From Defluviitaleaceae bacterium (GTDB lineage: Bacteria > Bacillota > Clostridia > Lachnospirales > WRAX01), in assembly GCA_009784355.1 (NCBI GenBank), contig WRBU01000003.1:1-16813 (forward strand): a stretch of 16,813 nucleotides of DNA. Reading direction: 5' to 3'. The notes below the pieces were generated by a model. That model saw nothing but the letters and a program-made list of their open reading frames with translations, was not told where the DNA came from and ran no database searches. Position numbers and translations under genes: made by a program. This document shows positions 5,427 through 12,376 of the stretch, piece after piece; positions within the stretch are counted from its first letter, which is position 1, and the number at the start of each line of letters is the position of its first letter.

Positions 5427-7919
5427 CTATCTTGTATCGATACAAATTTTGCCATTTTTTGTGTCTATCACCAAATTTTGGTTGGGTTTTATGTCGCCTG
5501 CAAGGATTTTTTCGGCGCATACATCCTCTACCTTTGACTGTATCGCGCGGCGTAATGGTCTAGCTCCATAATTTGGGTCATATCCCGCATCAGCAATATA
5601 GTCAATAGCAGCATCGGTAATTTCGATTTCTATGTTCATTGTTTCTTTTACACGCTTTGCAGTTTCTTCCATCATAATTCGGGCAATTTTTGCAATTTCT
5701 TCCTTGCCAAGCTGTGTAAAGGTGATTATATCGTCAATGCGGTTTAAAAATTCGGGTTTAAAAATTCGTTTGACTTCTTCCATAATGTCTTGCTTCATTT
5801 CTTTATGTTTTGTGTCCTCTTCTTTTGCCACATTAAAGCCTAGCTTTTTAGGATTAACAATATTGCGGGCCCCCACATTACTTGTCATTATAATGACGGT
5901 ATTTTTAAAGTCCACCTTGCGCCCTTGGCTGTCGGTGATATGCCCGTCATCAAGCACTTGTAACAGGATGTTAAATACATCAGGGAGGGCTTTTTCCACC
6001 TCATCAAACAACACAACAGAATACGGTTTACGCCTAATTTTTTCGCTTAATTGCCCGCCATCGCCATGACCCACATAACCGGGCGGCGAACCTATTAATT
6101 TGGACACGCTGTGCTTTTCCATGTATTCGCTCATGTCAATGCGTATCATAGCGTCCTCATGCCCAAAAAGCACCTCTGCAAGGCTTCGTGCAAGCTCGGT
6201 TTTGCCTACCCCCGTAGGGCCTAAAAACAAAAATGAACCAGTTGGACGTTTTGGGTCTTTAAGACCCACACGACCACGCCGAATTGCTTTTGAAACAGCG
6301 GTCACGGCTTCGTGCTGACCAATGAGCCGCCTATGAATTTCTTCTTCCATGTTCATTAAGCGGCTGCTTTCGTCTTCCTTTAATTTAGTTACGGGCATCC
6401 CTGTCCACGTAGCGACAATTTCCGCAATATCATCTTCGGACACAATTTGCACAGCAGAATTTTTTACCTTTGTCCACTTTGTACGTTCTTTTTCTAATTT
6501 TGTACGCAATTTTTCTTGCTTGGTTTTCACCTTCGCCGCTTGTTCAAAATTTTGCGATTTTACAGCTTCCTCTTTTTCTTGCTCCAAAGAAGTTAGTTGA
6601 TTTTCTATTTCCTTGAGCTCTGGCGGCGTGGTGTAATTTTTTAGACGCACCTTGCTTGCGGCTTCGTCCAAAAGGTCTATAGCTTTGTCGGGTAAAAATC
6701 TGTCGCTTATGTAGCGAGCCGCAAGGCGCACGGAAGATTTGATGGCATCTTCTGTAATTTGCACGCTATGATGAGCTTCGTATTTATCTCTCAACCCCAT
6801 AAGCATTGCAACGGCTTCTTCTTCTGTTGGCTCGTCCACCATAACAGGAGCAAAGCGTCGCTCTAATGCAGCGTCTTTTTCAATGTATTTGCGGTATTCG
6901 TCCATGGTGGTAGTGCCAATAAGCTGCAATTCGCCTCGGGAAAGTGAGGGCTTCATAATATTTGAGGCATCAAGAGAGCCCTCGGCACTTCCTGCACCTA
7001 TTATTGTATGGATTTCGTCCATAAAAAGAATAACATTGCCTGCCTGAATAACTTCCTTTATAACCTTTTTAATCCGCTCTTCAAATTCGCCTCGATATTT
7101 ACTGCCAGCTACCATTGCCGCCAAATCAAGTGAAACAATGCGTTTGTCTTTCAAAGTTTCCGGAATATCCCCTGCAATAATTTTTTGAGCAAGCCCCTCT
7201 GCGATTGCGGTTTTGCCAACCCCAGGGTCGCCAACAAGACAAGGGTTATTTTTGGAGCGGCGGGATAGTATTTGCACAACACGCTCTATTTCCTTTTCAC
7301 GACCAACGATAGGGTCAAATTTTTGCTCTGCAGCCAGCTTATTAAAATCACGGCTAAATTGGTCAAGGGTAGGGGTGTTTGAATTGCTTGGTTTTTTTTG
7401 CTGTGGAGCGTGAGCATGTGGAAAATGCGGCAGAGGGTGAGTTGCGTGCATCTGTTGATTTTGCGGACTTGCTCCAAATTCGTTTAGCATAACCATTATG
7501 TCGTTATGTGTTTTTTGAATATCCACACCTATAGACATAAGAAGCTGTACACCAAGGGAGTCGCGTTCCCGCAACAATGCCAAAAGCAAATGCTCTGTAC
7601 CAATATAATTTGCATTCATTTTTTGCGATTCAGCATAAGATTGCTCCAGAATACGTTTTGTGCGTGGAGTGTATCCCTGAGGTTTTTTGCTTTTGCCGTC
7701 AGTTTTGCTATCATTTCCCAAAATTTCTATAATTTTGCGCTCTATCGCTTCGGCGGTCGCACCTTGCGACTCCAAAACCTTTTGCGACACAGAATTTTGT
7801 GTACGAGCCAAACCTAAAAGTAAATGTTCCGTACCAATATAGTCATGCCCCAAATGTTGTGCTGAGTGCCCTGAATTATTTAAAACTTCTTGTGCTTTTT
7901 GTGTAAATTTTGATTGCAT
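5427..7919 (-). CDS. clpC: ATP-dependent Clp protease ATPase subunit ClpC
   Basis: This 830-residue AAA+ unfoldase feeds substrates, including arginine-phosphorylated proteins marked by McsB, to ClpP. Order: two Clp_N repeats (about 1-70 and 80-150, each with YIGTEHLLL); a linker; AAA-1 with Walker A GDPGVGKT (230-237) and Walker B VILFMDE (296-302); a UVR-type coiled-coil middle domain (about 440-480), the ClpC hallmark that binds adaptors such as MecA or McsA; AAA-2 with Walker A GPTGVGKT (567-574) and Walker B VVLFDE (635-640); and a probable ClpP-docking LGF at 693-695. The length is normal. The linker has five His within 158-170, which I find unusual. ATG 7919 follows AAGGAGATAA. It is the last gene of the zinc-ribbon-mcsA-mcsB-clpC operon, 30 nt after mcsB. 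clpP is not in the window. Confidence 0.98.
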   Translation of the reverse strand: MQSKFTQKAQEVLNNSGHSAQHLGHDYIGTEHLLLGLARTQNSVSQKVLESQGATAEAIERKIIEILGNDSKTDGKSKKPQGYTPRTKRILEQSYAESQKMNANYIGTEHLLLALLRERDSLGVQLLMSIGVDIQKTHNDIMVMLNEFGASPQNQQMHATHPLPHFPHAHAPQQKKPSNSNTPTLDQFSRDFNKLAAEQKFDPIVGREKEIERVVQILSRRSKNNPCLVGDPGVGKTAIAEGLAQKIIAGDIPETLKDKRIVSLDLAAMVAGSKYRGEFEERIKKVIKEVIQAGNVILFMDEIHTIIGAGSAEGSLDASNIMKPSLSRGELQLIGTTTMDEYRKYIEKDAALERRFAPVMVDEPTEEEAVAMLMGLRDKYEAHHSVQITEDAIKSSVRLAARYISDRFLPDKAIDLLDEAASKVRLKNYTTPPELKEIENQLTSLEQEKEEAVKSQNFEQAAKVKTKQEKLRTKLEKERTKWTKVKNSAVQIVSEDDIAEIVATWTGMPVTKLKEDESSRLMNMEEEIHRRLIGQHEAVTAVSKAIRRGRVGLKDPKRPTGSFLFLGPTGVGKTELARSLAEVLFGHEDAMIRIDMSEYMEKHSVSKLIGSPPGYVGHGDGGQLSEKIRRKPYSVVLFDEVEKALPDVFNILLQVLDDGHITDSQGRKVDFKNTVIIMTSNVGARNIVNPKKLGFNVAKEEDTKHKEMKQDIMEEVKRIFKPEFLNRIDDIITFTQLGKEEIAKIARIMMEETAKRVKETMNIEIEITDAAIDYIADAGYDPNYGARPLRRAIQSKVEDVCAEKILAGDIKPNQNLVIDTKNGKICIDTR

Positions 7920-7949
7920 TTCAATTATCTCCTTATCATAAAATCGTTA

Positions 7950-9014
7950 TCACCTTGCAAAAATATGCCGCAAATAGTCGGCACGCATCATATCTAACTG
8001 ACGGGCATCTTTTGTAATGCCCAGAATGTATTGAAGGTTATGCGGCTGGATATTTGTCATTATTTCGTAAATAGTCTTTTTTAAATGTAGTGGGTTTGCT
8101 TGGTTTGAAGACATAGGTCCAATCCCCATATTAAACCCTGCACGTATATCTGAAAGATGGCTTCGTGCTTCATTAAGACTAATTTTGCGGCAATGGGACA
8201 AAATACCGTATGCCCTCCAAACTTTGTCAGAAGCATCAGAGGACATGGTCTTTAAAATACCGTCTTGAAGCTGTTTTTCTTTGTCCACAATTTGGTTGGT
8301 TAGCTGTTTTAGTGAGTTTATTATCTCACCTTCGGTTTTGCCCAAAGTAACTTGATTGGACACTTGATAAACGTTGCCAAGCGGCTCCGTGCCTTCACCG
8401 TTTGCGCCACGTATTACAAAGCCCGTCTTTGTAATGAGTTCGGACAGCCGTTTTAGCTGTCCCGTATACTCAAGTAAAGGCAAATGCAGCATATACGATG
8501 CCCGAAGACCTGTCCCTGTATTTGTTGGACAAGACGTGAGGTATCCAAAATTATTGTTAAAGGCGTAGTCTAAATCAGATGAAAGTATATCATCCAACTG
8601 GCTTGCCGCATCATACGCCGCATCTAAATCATTGCCTACAAAAATAGACTGTATACGTATATGGTCTTCTTCGTTTATCATTATGGAAAGATTCTCGGAA
8701 TTATTATAAATAAGACCGCATGAAAGGCTGTGGTTTTGTGCCATAGCGGGACTTACAACATGCCGTTCGGCAAGGACGTTTTTATCAAGTTCACTAATAT
8801 GTGCTAAATCCAAAAATAACAAGCCGTTATGAGATATTTTATCAATATTGCTTTCGCAAAAAACACTTGCTTTGATTTCCTCCATAACGTCACCAGCTTC
8901 GGCATCGCTCATGCGAGAAGGGAAAGGTATATTAACTAAATTACGTGCAAGCCGTACCCTTGATGAAATAATTACGCCAAGGTCCACATCGTTTTTTTCA
9001 TACCATTTCTGCAT
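7950..9014 (-). CDS. mcsB: Protein arginine kinase McsB
   Basis: McsB phosphorylates arginine side chains, tagging proteins for ClpC-ClpP; McsA activates it. The 354-residue protein starts at ATG 9014 (MQKWYEK), set by GAGGTGA five nt upstream. A further in-frame TTG at 9032 would swallow that ribosome site. Kinase features: SSRVRLARN (17-25) for ATP phosphate contacts, INEEDHIRIQ (113-122) with the catalytic acidic residues, SCPTNTGTGLRAS (161-173) with the conserved Cys162, and GANGEGTEPLGNVYQVSNQ (203-221). Near the C-terminus, where the family has the phosphoarginine-sensing R-D-x-x-R-A motif, this protein reads L-D-M-M-R-A (340-345), so the first Arg is missing. The gene lies between mcsA and clpC in the standard order, with a hairpin in the mcsA-mcsB gap. 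Confidence 0.97.
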   Translation of the reverse strand: MQKWYEKNDVDLGVIISSRVRLARNLVNIPFPSRMSDAEAGDVMEEIKASVFCESNIDKISHNGLLFLDLAHISELDKNVLAERHVVSPAMAQNHSLSCGLIYNNSENLSIMINEEDHIRIQSIFVGNDLDAAYDAASQLDDILSSDLDYAFNNNFGYLTSCPTNTGTGLRASYMLHLPLLEYTGQLKRLSELITKTGFVIRGANGEGTEPLGNVYQVSNQVTLGKTEGEIINSLKQLTNQIVDKEKQLQDGILKTMSSDASDKVWRAYGILSHCRKISLNEARSHLSDIRAGFNMGIGPMSSNQANPLHLKKTIYEIMTNIQPHNLQYILGITKDARQLDMMRADYLRHIFAR

Positions 9015-9036
9015 TTTTTCACCTCGTTGCAATTTT

Positions 9037-9064
9037 GCATTGCTGCTATTAGAAGTAGCAATGC
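9037..9064. other. Hairpin in the mcsA-mcsB gap
   Basis: GCATTGCT (9037-9044) and AGCAATGC (9057-9064) pair over 8 bp with a 12-nt loop, just before the mcsB ribosome site. On the minus (coding) strand no T-run follows, so it is not a classical terminator; on the + strand GGCTTTTTT follows it, but no + strand gene leads in. It could be an RNA processing or stability site that sets the McsA:McsB ratio. Confidence 0.45.
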
Positions 9065-9071
9065 GGCTTTT

Positions 9072-9464
9072 TTAACTTTCTTTTATTCCTGATTGCAAAT
9101 CGTTAATTATATCACGATAACGTGCAGCATCTTCGTAGTTTTCTGCTTCTATTGCCTTTTTCAGCAATAGTCTATTTTCATTGAGTTCACGCTGAGTTAT
9201 AAGTTCGGAAAACCTGTTATTTTTACTATTTGGAATTTTACCCGTATGAACACTGCTTGAATGTATGTTTTTAAGGGCTTGGGTAATTTGTTCGCCAAAA
9301 GCAGTATAGCAAACAGCGCAACCCATTTTGCCGCTTTTTTTAAAGCCGCTGTATGTAGTTGCGCAATTTGAACAAACCAAAAAATCGGTTTCGCCCGCAT
9401 CTCTTTCAAGACCTTCGATAATTTCAAATATATATTGCAAAAAATTTTTAATTTCGTTATCCAT
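9072..9464 (-). CDS. mcsA: McsA-like activator of protein arginine kinase, short form
   Basis: McsA is the zinc-binding partner that activates McsB. This 130-residue version has one four-cysteine zinc site (Cys31, Cys34, Cys49, Cys52 in VCSNC...GKMGCAVCY), the following segment ALKNIHSSSVHTGKIP, and a C-terminal UVR motif (about 91-125, KKAIEAENYEDAARYRDII). Known McsA proteins such as that of B. subtilis are about 185 residues and begin with another CxxC...CxxC finger. Here that finger is absent and the protein begins with a short amphipathic helix. ATG 9464 is preceded by GGAGG that overlaps the stop codon of the zinc-ribbon gene (gap 9 nt), so the two are probably translationally coupled. 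The call is firm from the remaining domains and from the position before mcsB. Confidence 0.92.
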   Translation of the reverse strand: MDNEIKNFLQYIFEIIEGLERDAGETDFLVCSNCATTYSGFKKSGKMGCAVCYTAFGEQITQALKNIHSSSVHTGKIPNSKNNRFSELITQRELNENRLLLKKAIEAENYEDAARYRDIINDLQSGIKES

Positions 9465-9473
9465 GATTACCTC

Positions 9474-9992
9474 CTACAACACCCTTCCGCATGAAAGGCA
9501 ATAACGCTCTGTTGCGTCATTTTCATACGAGCACAAATTACAAATCTTGCCTATATTTTGGGGTGCTACTTGCGTTTGTGGAACGGCTTCTAAAATTACT
9601 TCTTCAATAATTGGCGGCGAAAAATCCTGTACAATTTCTTCGCCTGACAAATTTTCACCGCATTTTGGACAAAAAGCCGACCCACGTTTTGTATTGGTTT
9701 CACATTTTGGGCAAGTAACAATGCCTTTGGCAACTTCAATTCGGCTCTTGATATCCGAAATTTTTGCTTCGCTTTCTAAAATCTGTTGATACTTTGCATC
9801 AAAAATTTCACCAAGACCACCGCCGTGTTTGTAAATTTCATGCACGCTTTTGCCAATATCTAAATAAATTGCCTTTAATTTGCTTTCTTCACTGGAAAGA
9901 TTAATGCTTAATTTTGCAGTTTTAACAAGCCTTCCAGAACCTTCTGCAACAGCTTTCATAACTCCTGCGGCACCGCTTTTTGTTTCACTCAT
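9474..9992 (-). CDS. Double zinc-ribbon protein with N-terminal helical region, first gene of the mcs-clpC operon
   Basis: I do not recognise a named family. The 172-residue protein has a soluble helical, probably coiled-coil N-terminal part (about 20-90), then two zinc ribbons: Cys94, 97, 108, 111 (TCPKCE...FCPKCG) and, after an acidic Pro-rich linker (about 118-148), Cys151, 154, 165, 168 at the extreme C-terminus (ICNLC...YCLSCG). There is no signal peptide or membrane segment. Similar helical-plus-zinc-ribbon proteins are common in Clostridia and mostly uncharacterised. It occupies the place where ctsR usually begins this operon, but it has no visible helix-turn-helix of the CtsR type. 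A promoter and a palindromic operator-like site lie directly upstream; GGGGG is the ribosome site. A role as an adaptor or sensor in the McsA/McsB/ClpC pathway is inference from position only. Confidence 0.75.
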   Translation of the reverse strand: MSETKSGAAGVMKAVAEGSGRLVKTAKLSINLSSEESKLKAIYLDIGKSVHEIYKHGGGLGEIFDAKYQQILESEAKISDIKSRIEVAKGIVTCPKCETNTKRGSAFCPKCGENLSGEEIVQDFSPPIIEEVILEAVPQTQVAPQNIGKICNLCSYENDATERYCLSCGRVL

Positions 9993-10010
9993 TTTGCAAC
10001 CCCCTATAAA

Positions 10011-10025
10011 ACGAACACTGTTCGT
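10011..10025. promoter_or_regulatory. Operator-like palindrome at the mcs-clpC operon promoter
   Basis: ACGAACA-C-TGTTCGT has 7-bp perfect arms around one central base. It lies just downstream of the -10 box, over the predicted transcription start, a classic repressor position. It resembles a Gram-positive LexA box (CGAAC-N4-GTTCG) but has N3 instead of N4. It matches neither the CtsR heptad repeat nor the CIRCE element. Confidence 0.55.
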
Positions 10026-10031
10026 CTCTAT

Positions 10032-10060
10032 ATTATATCAAAAATATCCTAGCTTTGCAA
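10032..10060 (-). promoter_or_regulatory. Sigma-A-type promoter of the zinc-ribbon-mcsA-mcsB-clpC operon
   Basis: On the minus strand -35 TTGCAA (10055-10060) and a perfect -10 TATAAT (10032-10037) are 17 nt apart, about 40 nt before the zinc-ribbon start codon. The -35 begins only a few nt after the stop codon of the CaCA antiporter gene, whose end forms a small GCAATA/TATTGC hairpin. Confidence 0.75.
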
Positions 10061-10064
10061 TAGG

Positions 10065-11018
10065 TTATTGCATCAAAATCCAAGTCATATACGCCGCATA
10101 CATTAATGTCATTAAAAGTCCCTCTTTGCGGACTATTCGGCTGCCAGATTTCGCCATGGGATAAAAAGCCAGCGTTCCAATGGTCAAAATAGCAAGGTCA
10201 AATAGCACACTTGGCTCTATGCCCAGCGGCGAAATAATACCCGCAATACCCAAGACAAACATAATATTAAATACGCTTGAACCTATAATAAACCCCAAAG
10301 CAAACTCACCCTCGCCCCGTTTGCAAGCGATTATGGTAGTAACTAGCTCTGGAAGGGATGTCCCCATAGCAACTACTGTAAGACCAATAATACGCTCAGA
10401 AATTCCGATGGTAGTTGCTATTTCTGTCGCAGAATATACGGTGAGTTGACCACCGCCCAGTATTAAAGCAATGCTTATAACTGCCATTACAATACTACGC
10501 CACAAAGGCTTTTGGTTTGGTTGAAATTGCTCATGTGCTTCGGTTTGGGCGCAGCGGTTTTTCATTGCCGTACGCACCACTATATATAAATATACGGCAA
10601 AAGCAGTTAAAAGTATTATGGAAGCGTAGCGGGGGATGACATCTCCCCAAAAAATAACACCAACAAGTAAAAAAATAGTAGCAGCTACAGACACCCAATA
10701 GTCCCGCAAAATCACTTTCATATTAACATTTATTGGGAAAATTAGCGTGCAAATACCCACAATAAAGAGCAGGTTAAAAATATTTGCGCCAATAGCGTTT
10801 GCAACAGCAAGGTCTCCGCTGCCGCTAATTGCAGCGGAAGCAGAAATGACCGCTTCTGGCGCAGATGTACCCATTGCCATTATAGTGAGCCCTACCACAA
10901 TGCGGGGTATATTCAATTTTATTGCGATATTTACGCTGGCATCAACAAACCATTTGGCACTTTGAATTAACACCACAAAGCCCACAATTAATAGCCCAAA
11001 ATTAAGAACAGTCGTCAT
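10065..11018 (-). CDS. CaCA-superfamily cation antiporter (YrbG-like Na+/Ca2+ exchanger family), probably Mn2+-responsive
   Basis: A 317-residue inner-membrane protein with about ten hydrophobic segments in two homologous halves. Each half carries the alpha-repeat of CaCA exchangers: MGTSAPEAVISASAA (49-63) followed by ANAIGANIFNLLF (73-85), and MGTSLPELVTTIIA (218-231) followed by GFIIGSSVFNIMF (242-254). Glu55 and Glu224 in GTS(A/L)PE are the predicted cation ligands. The halves are joined by a short hydrophilic loop (about 152-172). Family members exchange Ca2+ (or other divalents) for Na+, H+ or K+. ATG 11018 follows AAGGAG. The leader contains a yybP-ykoY Mn2+ riboswitch and an overlapping terminator, so Mn2+ export is the likelier role here; that is inference. 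ftsY lies upstream on the same strand, but the riboswitch gives this gene independent control. Confidence 0.93.
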   Translation of the reverse strand: MTTVLNFGLLIVGFVVLIQSAKWFVDASVNIAIKLNIPRIVVGLTIMAMGTSAPEAVISASAAISGSGDLAVANAIGANIFNLLFIVGICTLIFPINVNMKVILRDYWVSVAATIFLLVGVIFWGDVIPRYASIILLTAFAVYLYIVVRTAMKNRCAQTEAHEQFQPNQKPLWRSIVMAVISIALILGGGQLTVYSATEIATTIGISERIIGLTVVAMGTSLPELVTTIIACKRGEGEFALGFIIGSSVFNIMFVLGIAGIISPLGIEPSVLFDLAILTIGTLAFYPMAKSGSRIVRKEGLLMTLMYAAYMTWILMQ

Positions 11019-11045
11019 TAAATTCTCCTTTGCACGGGGCTATAC

Positions 11046-11105
11046 AAAAAACGCAAGCAAATGACCCCGTATTTTATACGCTGGTATTGGGTCAAAAGTC
11101 TTGCG
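11046..11105 (-). terminator. Regulated intrinsic terminator of the Mn2+ riboswitch
   Basis: On the minus strand CGCAAG pairs with CTTGCG, TGACCC with GGGTCA, and CGTAT with ATACG at the tip, then six T residues follow (+ strand A-run 11046-11051). The 5' arm of this hairpin (CGCAAGACTTTTGACCC, 11089-11105) includes the 3' strand of the aptamer's closing helix. The two folds are therefore mutually exclusive, as expected of a transcriptional ON switch. Confidence 0.8.
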
Positions 11106-11197
11106 CTACCTTTTTAAAAGTAAGCCGCACCCGGGCAAAAAGCCGTAATGACGAATGTCGGCAATGGTGATAGACACCATCGGCTACTCCCTTTTGA
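11092..11197 (-). ncRNA. yybP-ykoY (manganese) riboswitch aptamer
   Basis: On the minus strand the leader of the CaCA gene has TCAAAAGGGAGTAGCC at its 5' side and GCGCAAGACTTTTGA at its 3' side. The closing helix TCAAAAG/CTTTTGA is a perfect 7 bp. This matches the family's conserved GGGAGUAGC and (A)AGACCUUU ends. The interior contains a GGTG/CACC hairpin arm and GCCGACATTCGTCATTACGGC-like sequence (about 11141-11163), like the conserved GUCAUUAC loop, and a further G+C-rich arm (GCCCGGGTGCGGC). In this family Mn2+ bound between two loops stabilises the closing helix. Here that would keep the 3' strand out of the terminator and let transcription proceed to the antiporter. Confidence 0.85.
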
Positions 11198-11199
11198 GT

Positions 11200-11299
11200 T
11201 GACAATGGTGCATAACCATCCGCTTCCAGTGCTTTCAAACGCAAATTGAGGCATTTTGACGTTTAAAAACACTCCAAGCGGGGTTATGCGCCATTGTCA
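11200..11299. repeat. 100-bp inverted-repeat element between ftsY and the riboswitch
   Basis: TGACAATGGTGCATAACC (11200-11217) and its partner (11282-11299) match at 17 of 18 positions as inverted repeats. The pairing continues through CCGCTT/AAGCGG after a small bulge, and AGTG/CACT and AAACG/CGTTT pair further in, so nearly the whole element can fold. There is no ORF and no T-run. It starts 5 nt beyond the ftsY stop and ends 3 nt before the aptamer. It may be a MITE, or a structured 3' end of the ftsY mRNA; TTGAAA-N18-TATGCA on the minus strand inside it is a weak promoter candidate for the antiporter. Confidence 0.6.
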
Positions 11300-11303
11300 G
11301 TTG

Positions 11304-12230
11304 TTATTCATCTGTATTATCAAAAAATAATCCTTTTGCAAAAGCATTAGCATCAAAGGGTTGCAAATCATCTTGCCCTTCGCCAACGCCAATATACCGA
11401 ACAGGAATATCAAGCTCTGCGGCAATAGCAAGCACAATTCCGCCTTTTGCCGTTCCGTCTAGCTTAGTCAATACAATACCCGTAATGTCTGCAATCTCTG
11501 AGAATGTTTTTGCTTGTGAAAGTGCGTTTTGCCCCGTGGTGGCATCCAGCACCAAAAATGTTTCTCGGTGAGTATTTGGAAATTCTCGATTAACTACACG
11601 TGATATTTTTTCAAGCTCTGCCATAAGATTTTTTTTGTTATGAAGCCTTCCTGCGGTGTCAACAATTAAAACATCAGCTTGGCGGGATTTTGCAGCAACA
11701 CAAGCATCAAACACAACGGCGGCAGGGTCGGAATTTTCTTGATGTTTAATAATGGTGCAGTTTGCACGTCCTGCCCAAACCTCTAATTGGTCGATAGCCG
11801 CCGCACGAAAAGTGTCAGCCGCCGCCAGCACAACATTTGACCCGCCAGCAACAAAATTTGTCGCGAGCTTCCCAATGGTCGTAGTCTTGCCAACTCCGTT
11901 CACCCCAATAACTAAAATTACGGCAGGGTAGGGGATTTGGCGGTCTGTGTCAGATGCAGCTTCACCCATAGTTTGAGCAATAATTTCAATCATGGCACTT
12001 CGTACATCCTCTGGGTCGGACAACTTTTCACTTTTAACCTTTTGGCGTAATTTCTCCACAATTTGCGTTGAAGCCACTACACCGCAGTCCGCTAAAATGA
12101 GGGCTTCTTCCAGCTCTTCAAACAACTCTTCATCCACTTTGGAAAAGGCTTTAAACACATTTCCAACAGAATTTGCGATATTTTGTCGGGTTTTTGCCAG
12201 CCCGCTAACTATTTTTTTAAAAATCCCCAT
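11304..12230 (-). CDS. ftsY: Signal recognition particle receptor FtsY
   Basis: This SRP GTPase docks ribosome-SRP complexes at the membrane during co-translational protein targeting. I place the start at ATG 12230 (MGIFKKIVSGLAKTR, 308 residues): GGAGG sits 5 nt before it, whereas the ATG at 12242 would overlap that ribosome site and add only M-E-D-R. The N-terminal amphipathic helix and N domain (about 1-95) lead to the G domain with G1 GVNGVGKT (109-116), DTFRAAAIDQL (139-149), G3 DTAGR (191-195), G4 TKLDGTAKGG (255-264) and the closing G-V-G-E-x-Q-D-D-L-Q-P-F. The long acidic A domain of E. coli FtsY is absent, as usual in Firmicutes. It lies downstream of queA across a repeat element. 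Confidence 0.98.
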   Translation of the reverse strand: MGIFKKIVSGLAKTRQNIANSVGNVFKAFSKVDEELFEELEEALILADCGVVASTQIVEKLRQKVKSEKLSDPEDVRSAMIEIIAQTMGEAASDTDRQIPYPAVILVIGVNGVGKTTTIGKLATNFVAGGSNVVLAAADTFRAAAIDQLEVWAGRANCTIIKHQENSDPAAVVFDACVAAKSRQADVLIVDTAGRLHNKKNLMAELEKISRVVNREFPNTHRETFLVLDATTGQNALSQAKTFSEIADITGIVLTKLDGTAKGGIVLAIAAELDIPVRYIGVGEGQDDLQPFDANAFAKGLFFDNTDE

Positions 12231-12249
12231 TCTATCCTCCATTAAAGAG

Positions 12250-12363
12250 CGTGTTGATTAATGTGGAAATTCTCGCTGTGGTTGCTACGCAACCGCTCGG
12301 CTTCCTTGATTTTGCGTTACAAAATCAAGAGTCCTCGCTCGAATTTTATGAATTTTCAACACG
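12250..12363. repeat. MITE-like inverted-repeat element between queA and ftsY
   Basis: Outer arms CGTGTTGA (12250-12257) and TCAACACG (12356-12363) are perfect inverted repeats; AAATTC (12267-12272) pairs with GAATTT (12341-12346). Two inner perfect hairpins follow: GGTTGC-TAC-GCAACC (12280-12294) and CTTGATTTTG-CGTTA-CAAAATCAAG (12305-12329). No T-run adjoins the hairpins, and no ORF lies inside. This nested layout suggests a mobile palindromic repeat rather than a terminator. Confidence 0.55.
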
Positions 12364-12376
12364 TCCTTAAAACACA

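Noticed and set aside
7950..9032. TTG 9032 as the McsB start
   Set aside because: It would place the GAGGTGA ribosome site inside the coding region; ATG 9014 has that site at proper spacing and gives the usual family N-terminus.
9037..9070. Plus-strand terminator at the hairpin followed by GGCTTTTTT
   Set aside because: No + strand gene lies upstream; the T-run reflects the A-rich end of mcsA and the gap on the other strand.
10011..10025. Calling the palindrome a LexA (SOS) box
   Set aside because: The spacer between GAAC and GTTC is three bases rather than four, and the downstream genes are protein quality control, so I left the regulator open.
9880..10164. Open frame on the + strand across the mcs operon promoter
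   Set aside because: It is antisense to the zinc-ribbon and CaCA genes, covers a clear promoter, and has no ribosome site or recognisable protein content.
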